Assembly (NCBI GenBank): GCA_003165615.1
Contig: PLWR01000273.1
Location: forward strand, 1 to 12,535
Origin: Acidobacteriota bacterium
GTDB taxonomy: Bacteria > Acidobacteriota > Terriglobia > UBA7540
Length of the DNA stretch: 12,535 nt
Direction of reading: 5' to 3'
Part shown: piece after piece, positions 1-5,861 of the stretch
Layout of the letters: each line of letters opens with the position of its first letter
Numbering within the stretch: position 1 is the first letter of the stretch
The notes under the pieces: generated by a model
Seen by the model: the letters and a program-made list of their open reading frames with translations, nothing else
Told to the model about the DNA's origin: nothing
Databases searched by the model: none
Translations under genes and position numbers: made by a program

Positions 1-287
1 AGCCAGCCGTCATTGTCATAGTCAAAAAAAGCTACGCCGCTTCCCTTCACTTCCACCAGGTACTTCTTGGTTTTGACTCCACCCCAGACATTAGGAACGG
101 TCAGCCCCGCCTCCCTGGCCACATCCACGTAAACGACGGGAGACTTGTCATCCGGGCCGGGAACGCCGGTGGCATTCAGAAGCGGGACGGACGTCCACTT
201 CCAGAGCGGGGTGGCAAGGGCTTCCATGACCCTGGATCCAAGCGCAAAAGCCGTAGAACCCAAAAGCTGGCGGCGCGAAATTCTCAT
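1..287 (-). CDS. CRTAC1/FG-GAP (VCBS) repeat protein, N-terminal part, Tat-exported
   Basis: Only the first 95 codons are present; the gene runs off the left edge. The N-terminus reads MRISRRQLLG followed by a hydrophobic stretch (STAFALG), a twin-arginine signal, so export in folded form is expected. After a linker the chain reads VYVDVAREAGL at about 51-61, then a KKYLVEVKGSG segment, then VAFFDYDNDGWL at the window edge. The FDYDNDG motif opens the FG-GAP/VCBS repeats of CRTAC1 (cartilage acidic protein-like) proteins, which form calcium-binding beta-propellers and often end in an ASPIC/UnbV domain; that end is not visible here. The ATG has an AAGGA Shine-Dalgarno six bases upstream. It follows the TPR gene by 29 bases on the same strand, so the two are probably co-transcribed. 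The family is clear, but the substrate or partner is unknown. Confidence 0.85.
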   Translation of the reverse strand, partial: MRISRRQLLGSTAFALGSRVMEALATPLWKWTSVPLLNATGVPGPDDKSPVVYVDVAREAGLTVPNVWGGVKTKKYLVEVKGSGVAFFDYDNDGW

Positions 288-316
288 CTAAAGTCCTTCT
301 GAGCGGTGGCGGGCGA

Positions 317-1450
317 TCATGGGGGAGTTGCCGGTGTTTCCCCTGCTGTCGAAAAGTGGGCCTCACTTTGAATGCGATCGTAGATGGCGGTTTCCGCCTG
401 CGCCTCTTGCGTCCGGCCGAGTTTGCCATAAGCGCGGGCCAGTTGAAAATGGTTCGCTGCATCTTGCGGATCCATTGCGGCTGCCCGCTTAAAATCCTCA
501 ATGGCTTCCGCCGGTTTGCCCAAGGCAAGCAAGGCGCGCCCGCGAATTCCCAGGGCTCCGTACGTGCCCGGCCGGAGTTCCAAAGCCCGGTTGGCCAGGC
601 GATACGCTTCCTGCGGATTATCGGGGAGAAGGATGCGGGCAGCTTCCCAACTGGCACGATAATCGTTGGGATTTATTTCGAGGACATGCTGATATTCCTG
701 GAGGGCTTGGGGGAATTCGCCACTGCCGTACAACGCGTGGGCATAAAGGTAATGGAGTTCCGACTGATTCGGAGCTTTGGCGATGGCATTCTTGTAATGT
801 ACCACCGCCTCCGGATAGACTTTCTTGACTTCCGCGTACTTGCCCTGGAGGAGATCAGTGAGATAGGAATTGGGATCAATGCGCCGAATGGCGTCCAAGG
901 TGGATACGGCCAAGCCCGTGTAAGCCCACCCTAAACTAAACAGCACCTCCACATTCTTGGGGTCCGCCTCCTGAAGTTGTTCGAGCAGCTTCAGTGAGCC
1001 CTTTACGTCCCCAAGTTCCAGGAGGCTGCGGGCCAAAAACAATTTGGCGTCGCCATCCGCAGGACTCAATTTCAACGCGGCTTGGAATTCCCGGCGAGCA
1101 CCGGCAAAATCATCCATCTGATAGAGGCAGAATCCCAGAAGGGCCTGGGGAGCTTCCAGCCTTGGGTCCAGCTCCGCGGCGCGCTTTAGTGGGTCCAAGG
1201 CATCCTGAAATCGGCCTTCCTCGTAGTAGAGACGTCCCAGTTGGTTATAGACGACCGGCAATTTTGGATCGAGTTTGATGATTTCCTGATATTTTTGAAT
1301 GGCGACCTCAGGGTGACCCTGCCGCTCTTCCGTTCGGGCCTCCGCATCCAATTGCCGGATGCGATGCTCCAAGTCCTGGGAGGGGGATCCCGGTGCGATG
1401 GCCATGAGTGCCACCACGAGCAGCGTGCCGGTCCTGAGGTCGGCCTTCAT
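317..1450 (-). CDS. Secreted tetratricopeptide (TPR) repeat protein
   Basis: A 377-residue protein with a probable Sec signal (MKADLRTGTLLVVALMAIAPG, residues 1-21) and then an almost continuous run of TPR units. They lie at about 32-65, 66-99, 100-133, 134-165, a degenerate unit around 170-195, 198-230, 231-263, 264-293, 295-327 and 328-360. Typical TPR signatures are visible, for example YNQLGRLYYEEGRFQDALDP and AIEDFKRAAAMDPQDA. TPR solenoids bind other proteins; no enzymatic motif is seen. The ATG is supported by a GGAGGG Shine-Dalgarno eight bases upstream and by a promoter at 1480-1509. The gene precedes the CRTAC1 gene, suggesting that the TPR protein works with it, perhaps as scaffold or assembly partner (inference). 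The C-terminal tail (about 366-377, STAGETPATPP) is low in complexity and unlike a TPR; it may come from an intergenic repeat. Confidence 0.9.
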   Translation of the reverse strand: MKADLRTGTLLVVALMAIAPGSPSQDLEHRIRQLDAEARTEERQGHPEVAIQKYQEIIKLDPKLPVVYNQLGRLYYEEGRFQDALDPLKRAAELDPRLEAPQALLGFCLYQMDDFAGARREFQAALKLSPADGDAKLFLARSLLELGDVKGSLKLLEQLQEADPKNVEVLFSLGWAYTGLAVSTLDAIRRIDPNSYLTDLLQGKYAEVKKVYPEAVVHYKNAIAKAPNQSELHYLYAHALYGSGEFPQALQEYQHVLEINPNDYRASWEAARILLPDNPQEAYRLANRALELRPGTYGALGIRGRALLALGKPAEAIEDFKRAAAMDPQDAANHFQLARAYGKLGRTQEAQAETAIYDRIQSEAHFSTAGETPATPP

Positions 1451-1479
1451 TATTACAACCCTCCACGAACGCAGTCAGA

Positions 1480-1509
1480 ATATTACCCCAGGCCTCGCGC
1501 GATTGGCAA
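1480..1509 (-). promoter_or_regulatory. Predicted sigma-70-type promoter of the TPR/CRTAC1 unit
   Basis: On the minus strand TTGCCA (1509-1504, five of six to the -35 consensus) is followed after 18 bases by TAATAT (1485-1480). The predicted transcript start lies near 1473, leaving a short leader of roughly 20-25 bases that contains the GGAGGG ribosome-binding site of the TPR gene. Position and spacing make this the best promoter candidate in the gap, but it is a pattern match only. Confidence 0.5.
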
Positions 1510-1566
1510 ATTCCGGTCCCCCGCCGGGAGGGCAAGTTGGTGTAAAGACGCGAGTTTGCAGGGAAG

Positions 1567-1590
1567 AGGGACGGTTCGCGAACCGCCCCT
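1567..1590. repeat. 24-bp REP-like palindrome (GGTTCGCGAACC core)
   Basis: The sequence is a near-perfect palindrome: the left half AGGGACGGTTCG matches the reverse complement of the right half CGAACCGCCCCT with one mismatch. It lies 37 bases beyond the stop codon of the glycosidase gene and upstream of the TPR promoter. It has no T-tract on either strand, so it is not a classical intrinsic terminator, although an RNA hairpin here could stabilise the 3' end of the glycosidase message. Similar flanked GGGGCGGTTCGCGAACCGCCCC palindromes are dispersed in other bacterial genomes, as far as I recall. Copy number in this genome cannot be seen from one window. Confidence 0.6.
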
Positions 1591-1627
1591 ACCAAGCATA
1601 TGCGGAGTTCCAAAAGTCATTCAATTA

Positions 1628-3799
1628 TTAGCCTATTTCAAGAAGCACGTGGCCGCGGCCGGGGATGGCTACATTTATAGTGTACCGGCCTTCCCTGCCC
1701 TGGGATGCGGCGCCCGTGACCTTATACTCCCTCTGCGGATCAAGTCCGAAGCGGGCAGGCTCGATTTCAAGGGGCCGCTCCACCGCATGGTCCTCCAGAT
1801 TGAAACAGTTAATAATCGCGGAGGACTCGGTAGGATGCCGATGCAGGTGGGTCATTTCGTCGAGCCCATAGAAGGTTCCGGCCGCAAAGAAGGGTTTTAG
1901 GCGCCGATAGGTCTTCATGGCAAGCTTATGAGCCTGCTGGACTTGTGGGTCCGGGTGGGTCCCCCCGATCCCCAGGTGCCGGCAGGTGGAGGCGTTCCAC
2001 CAGAACACCAGGGCGTTCTGGTTATCCGTGCGTAAATCGATATGGATATAGAGAGGCAGTCTATACGCCAGGTTGTAATAGTAGAGTGCAATGGACCTGC
2101 CGCTTAAGAGATCTTCCATGGGTTGCCACATCAGCTCAAAGGCCCACACGGAATCAAACCCCAAAGCGGAGGAGAATTCTTCATTGGCGGAAGCGCGCCC
2201 ATGGCCGTAGTAGATCGGATCCGGGCTGTGCATTTCCATGAGCACCTGGGGATACTCCTGGTGAATCATGCGCGCCAGCCGGCACATTCCCTGGATATGT
2301 TCTTCCCGCCGCGCCGGGACGGTGTGCCCGTGCTGCGGGTCCTAGCACTCACCGTGATACCCGTTGCCGTCAAACATAAAGAAGGCCGCGCCACCGCGCG
2401 CCAGGGTCTTAAGCCGCCGGGCCGTCTCGTCGATGTACTGGCGCGAGGCTCCGCTCAGGGGAGAAGAGGAAAAACCTAGCCGCTTGTCCCAGGCAAATCG
2501 GTGGCCGAAGCGATCCATGCGATACATCTCAGAGGCATAGGCACTCGCATCGCACCACCCGGAAAGGGGTGTGTGCAGCGACGATTTCAGCCCGAAGTCA
2601 CGCCGCAGCATGGTGGTAAAGGCTTGATAGGGGCCAAGTCTAGCCTCGTCCCAGATCTTCGAGGCAAACTTCGTATCCCATCCCGGGTCCTGGTAAAGCG
2701 CTTCGCAGCCTATGGCCCGGGCTTTGGCGGCTTCGGTTTTCATGTCGCCAAGGGTGTAGTATTTCTTGCGCATCTCCGGGTCGCCCTGCTGTTCGCCCGG
2801 GAGCCACCAGAGCCGATTGTCATAAAGCTCGTTCCAATGCACAGGCGGGTCAAATCCCGGCGGGCAACCATGCCCGCGCGCCGTCATTTCCTGGCGAAAC
2901 GCGTAGAAGCCTTCGGTAATGCCTCCCTTAAATGCCATCAACTTCGTGACACCGAAGCGGTGCGACTCACCGGGCCGCAGCCAGGCGCCGTGCTCAGGCT
3001 GCCAGCGATGAATCCCATACCCGCCCCAGCGCAGGGCCGCCTGGCCACTCGCGAGGCTAGAACGGTCCACCACCGACCATTCCATCCCCTCCTGGCTGTA
3101 TTTCAAAATAAGAAAGCCCGTTTCGCCATTCGTCCATACCCATGCTTCGGCCGCGTATTCCGGGGTGACGATCATCTCGTGACCCTCGGGTCCCGAGCGT
3201 TCGAAAGAATACGGCTCGGTCAACACTTGGGTAAGAGAAAAGTCCGCATACTGGGTCCGGTGGCCGCCCGGGTTGCGCCGGAACGGAATCGCCGTCAATT
3301 TGAACTGCGACCAGGGTGCTGACAATTGACCCTGTGTCAAGGACAACGGAAGCAAAAAACCACATCGACCGTTGGCAAGTTCCAGCGGCTGCGTCCCTTG
3401 ATTCGTCAGGGTAATCTGTTCTTCCAGCCAGGGCTGATCAGGGGAGAGGCGGAACTCATGGAGAATCTCTAACTCCCCTCCCATCGCCGGGCCGCCCAGC
3501 GAGATGGCGCGTGTTCCATCGGCAGAATCAAGGCTGTGACTGTCCTTGAACTCAGGCCGCCCAAAGGAATAACAATAATCGCCGTCCGCAAGGGCAAGCC
3601 CACTGGGCACATGAACAATTTGGGTATTTCGAAGCCCGTCGCCGGGCGCCAGCACCAATCGAAATGTTGTGTTTTCCACACTTCCGCCTTGCCAGGGGGA
3701 CCGTTGTGCCGCCGGCAAAGAGGCTGATCCAGCCAGCATTCCCCAGGTGGAGATAGCGCCTGCCTTGCCCAGAAAATTTCTCCGCGTGATGGAGTTCAT
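1628..3799 (-). pseudogene. Tat-exported GH36-like glycoside hydrolase (alpha-galactosidase type) interrupted by an in-frame TAG
   Basis: Two open segments, 3799-2342 (485 codons) and the stretch down to 1628, are in one frame and separated only by a TAG at 2344-2342; no frameshift is needed. Read through, the product has 723 positions. The N-terminus (TRRNFLGKAGA, 5-15) is a Tat signal. About 40-310 looks like the beta-sandwich found before the catalytic barrel in GH36/clan GH-D enzymes. The barrel begins near HWNELYDNRLWW (321-332), continues through YQDPGW (369-374) and reaches FFMFDGNG (473-480), whose D477 is the best candidate nucleophile. The TAG is codon 486, followed by DPQHGH. The C-terminal part from about 640 looks like the usual small beta domain. 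Start ATG has a GGAGGG nine bases upstream. Downstream coding looks undamaged, so this is a recent nonsense mutation, a sequencing error, or read-through. A substrate cannot be assigned; the GH36-like call is from motifs only. Confidence 0.72.
2342..2344 (-). other. In-frame amber codon inside the glycosidase
   Basis: The minus strand reads GGT GAG TGC TAG GAC CCG CAG CAC, that is G-E-C-(stop)-D-P-Q-H. The reading frame stays open on both sides for hundreds of codons. The stop lies nine codons after the putative nucleophile D477. A tryptophan (TGG) would fit the C-x-D-P-x-H-G-H context and needs only one transition, but that residue is inferred. The first ATG after it (2287) has no well-spaced Shine-Dalgarno, so independent translation of the second half is unlikely. 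Confidence 0.85.
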
Positions 3800-3853
3800 T
3801 GGATTTTTCCCTCCGGTTAACCACTATTCTGCATCTCGGCACAAGGAGCGAAG

Positions 3854-3884
3854 ATTATAGCCAGACGCATTGCAGGGGCCGAAA
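3854..3884 (-). promoter_or_regulatory. Possible promoter of the glycosidase gene
   Basis: A perfect TATAAT hexamer (3859-3854 on the minus strand) lies 54 bases before the glycosidase ATG. The best upstream partner is TTTCGG (3884-3879) at a long 19-base spacing, so the -35 is weak. The gene may be activator-dependent, or this may be chance. The rest of the 206-base gap to the methyltransferase-like gene shows no clear terminator. Confidence 0.4.
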
Positions 3885-4005
3885 GCGTTGCCGGGGCCTT
3901 CCATAGTTCCCTCAACGCTCCTTTGCTTTGACCGTTTCTAACGTCGCGCATTGCCGCCCTTTGGCCATCTCCTCCTCAGAAGAATAGGACCTTGCCGCAG
4001 CCGCT

Positions 4006-5469
4006 TTACTCCGGCGACCGCTGGTACCAAACCACGACGTCGCCGTCGTCCGGGCGGTCAGAGTAGAATATAGAGAGGTAGTCCACCGCGCGCATGGGGG
4101 CGGTGGAAAGCAGGGGCAGGGAGCTGTTGGAGAGCAGGAAGCCCCCCGGCCGCAGCATGCTCTGAGTGTTGGCAAGGGCGAGTGATTGCTCCAGAAGATC
4201 ATAATAGACAAAGATGTTGGTGGCGATAATCAGGTCGAAACCCTCTTGGGCGGGCAAGTCGAGGTGCTGGGTCACAATGTCCAAGTCCATTGGCGTAATC
4301 ATGGAAACGATGGCAGGGCGGATTTGCACGGCGCGAGTCTCGACGCTCCCGGCGATCGTCGGCGGCTGGAGGGGGGCCATTGGCTTACCAATTTGGTCCC
4401 CCCACTGCCGCCAATAGTCAGTAGTCGCCGGCTTCCAGGGTGTCTGGGAATGGCGTGGCAATTGCACAACATACGCCTGGCCCATTTGGGCGCGGCGCCG
4501 CGCCCGGCGCAAGTGGTCATTGACGCGCTCGCTTACGTCAAAAGTGGTCAGTTGCAATTGCCCGGCGCGAGCGAGGCCCAGTCGGAAAAGTGTATCTGCC
4601 AAAGCAAAGCACTGGATGGTCTGCTGTGGATAGAAGTCGTAGCCGCCCAACTTGTCCGTGAAGTCGAGTCCGGGGCCGATGACCGCCGCGCGGCGCACGC
4701 TGCCCGGCGCCAGAAGCCCGCGCGTTAGCATAGCCTTGAGCGACTCCTCAATGGCCAGATTGGGAAACAGCGAGGTGTCGTAAGACAGCCCGCGGGTGCG
4801 GTAAAGTCTCGAACGCTGAGCAAAATCCTCCGAGCGGTCTTTCAGTTGGCGAGCCTGCTCAACCTCCCTTTGAAACCCTTCCTGTTCCCTGACCACGCGG
4901 GCGGAATTGGCGATCACATAGGCCCTTAGGCGAGCTCTCTCTGCCAACTCGAGCTGAGCTCCATGCGCCTCGCGCGGGTGATAGCCCTGCTTTTCCATAA
5001 ACTGGGCAAGGAACAGCAGACGTTCGTTATTCCCGGGGTTTGCCAGACCCCGCATCAAGTCGCCGACCCGCTTAAGGAATAGCGCGGTTTCAGGCGGGGT
5101 GTCCGGTGAAAGCTGTGAGGGGAGCTGGTCGAAGGGCAGTCGTGCGAACTCAATTGCCCTGAGCCGCGGCTGCGCGGTGAAGGAAGTCCCAAAGGTGAGG
5201 AAGTTGACCAGGGTATCTTCTTCCCCGCGCGTCAGGCGGGCGCTCACCTCCTGTTCGTGGCGTGTCAACCAGCCCGGCCAGGCGGCCTCCTGCTCTTCCG
5301 GACTCGGCCTTTTCAGTTCGGCAGGCAGGTCGTCACCCAAAGCCTCGAGAATCGGCTGGGCCATCGGGTAGGAGATACTGACCACGCCCCCCTTGCCGGG
5401 GCGGGCAGGCGCCACCACCGGAAGTGAAACCAGAACTAAACTGATGAGGCAGGCCAAACCAATGCGCAT
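4006..5469 (-). CDS. Exported protein with C-terminal class I SAM-methyltransferase-like domain
   Basis: A 487-residue protein from the ATG at 5469 (491 if the GTG at 5481 is used). Residues 1 to about 22 (MRIGLACLISLVLVSLPVVA) form a strong Sec signal or membrane anchor. The middle (about 40-235) is helical and charged and not recognised. The C-terminal part resembles a Rossmann methyltransferase: VIGPGLDF (263-270) matches the glycine-rich SAM loop, TTFDV (D311) fits the acidic residue after strand 2, FDLIIATNIFVYYD (411-424) fits motif IV as in CheR-like enzymes, and MLRPGGFLLSNSS (438-450) is the usual post-motif strand. No catalytic residue or substrate can be named. SAM is not normally available outside the cytoplasm, so either the domain is degenerate, or the N-terminus is an anchor with the enzyme facing inward. 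It is separated by 206 and 392 bases from its same-strand neighbours, so no operon is evident. Confidence 0.75.
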   Translation of the reverse strand: MRIGLACLISLVLVSLPVVAPARPGKGGVVSISYPMAQPILEALGDDLPAELKRPSPEEQEAAWPGWLTRHEQEVSARLTRGEEDTLVNFLTFGTSFTAQPRLRAIEFARLPFDQLPSQLSPDTPPETALFLKRVGDLMRGLANPGNNERLLFLAQFMEKQGYHPREAHGAQLELAERARLRAYVIANSARVVREQEGFQREVEQARQLKDRSEDFAQRSRLYRTRGLSYDTSLFPNLAIEESLKAMLTRGLLAPGSVRRAAVIGPGLDFTDKLGGYDFYPQQTIQCFALADTLFRLGLARAGQLQLTTFDVSERVNDHLRRARRRAQMGQAYVVQLPRHSQTPWKPATTDYWRQWGDQIGKPMAPLQPPTIAGSVETRAVQIRPAIVSMITPMDLDIVTQHLDLPAQEGFDLIIATNIFVYYDLLEQSLALANTQSMLRPGGFLLSNSSLPLLSTAPMRAVDYLSIFYSDRPDDGDVVVWYQRSPE

Positions 5470-5480
5470 TGCGGCTTTCA

Positions 5481-5488
5481 CTCCTCCT
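5481..5488 (-). promoter_or_regulatory. Ribosome-binding site deciding the start of the methyltransferase-like gene
   Basis: The minus strand carries GAGGAGG-type purines immediately before a GTG at 5481 and 11-13 bases before an in-frame ATG at 5469. The Shine-Dalgarno abuts the GTG (one base of spacing), which is too close for efficient initiation, so the ATG at 5469 is preferred. The two choices differ by four residues, and both leave the signal peptide intact. Confidence 0.5.
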
Positions 5489-5665
5489 CACGGAGCCCAG
5501 CCCGGACGGCCGTGCCACAGCGCGAGAGAATCCATGCCCGTTGGGGTTGGGGTCCCACTGAGCCGTTGGGATCAGGTACGTTACCATACCCAGGTGACAC
5601 CGCGCCAGCCCGCTGTGGCGCCGGTACTGGTGTCATTTGCGAGAAACGGGCGCTCCCAAGTGCCG
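5482..5665. other. Intergenic spacer with no supported gene
   Basis: This is the upstream region of the methyltransferase-like gene. Short open frames exist on both strands but lack ribosome-binding sites and protein-like composition. One minus-strand frame reads NGHGFSRAV, which I recall as a frequent translation artefact of dispersed repeats in acidobacterial genomes; that suggests this stretch is partly repeat-derived, a weak inference. No convincing promoter for the downstream gene was found. Confidence 0.4.
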
Positions 5666-5749
5666 TCATTCCCGCGAAGGCGGGAATCCACTCCGTCTTC
5701 GACGCATTTCAATGGCTTGCACAGTGGATTCCCGCCTTCGTGGGAATGA
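5666..5749. repeat. Inverted pair of dRS3-like palindromes (small MITE/REP-doublet-like element)
   Basis: Two copies of a 27-base unit face each other: 5666-5692 and, inverted, 5723-5749, identical at 26 of 27 positions and separated by 30 bases. Each unit is itself palindromic and contains the ATTCCC-N8-GGGAAT pattern (5668-5687 and 5728-5747). That pattern is the one described for neisserial dRS3 repeats, and similar CATTCCCGCGAAGGCGGGAATC units are dispersed in many genomes. The pair could fold as one long hairpin or two short ones. It sits between the receptor terminator and the methyltransferase-like gene and encodes no protein. Confidence 0.85.
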
Positions 5750-5795
5750 GAGAGACCATGGGGATGGCAGTGAAGGTGTTAATGGAGTTTTCAGG

Positions 5796-5844
5796 AAAAA
5801 GAAAAACCGCGAAGAGGCTGGGATCTTATCCAGCCCCCTCGCGG
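5796..5844 (-). terminator. Intrinsic terminator of the TonB-dependent receptor gene
   Basis: Eighteen bases past the receptor stop codon the minus strand has a 15-base arm (5844-5830), an 8-base loop (5829-5822) and the complementary arm (5821-5807), with two G-U pairs and no bulges. It is followed by an 11-base T-rich tract with one C (5806-5796). Strong GC stem plus T-tract is a textbook rho-independent terminator, so transcription of the receptor most likely ends here. Confidence 0.92.
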
Positions 5845-5861
5845 CAAATGACCTGCGGTTG

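Noticed and set aside
317..1450. Internal repetition in the TPR gene as a DNA repeat or CRISPR
   Set aside because: The periodicity is at protein level (34-residue TPR units) with divergent DNA. No constant repeats with unique spacers occur anywhere in the window.
1628..2287. A separate 219-residue gene starting at the ATG at 2287
   Set aside because: It is in the same frame as the upstream glycosidase segment, separated only by a TAG and 18 further sense codons, has no well-spaced ribosome-binding site, and begins in the middle of the catalytic barrel. It is treated as the second half of one broken gene.
2342..2344. Programmed pyrrolysine insertion at the TAG
   Set aside because: No pyl genes or known pyrrolysine-protein context are visible, glycosidases are not a known class of such proteins, and TAG ends the HAD gene normally. 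It cannot be excluded without the genome.
5333..5587. Minus-strand 84-codon frame upstream of the methyltransferase-like gene
   Set aside because: It overlaps the true gene start out of frame. The NGHGFSRAV string is more likely repeat-derived translation than a protein.
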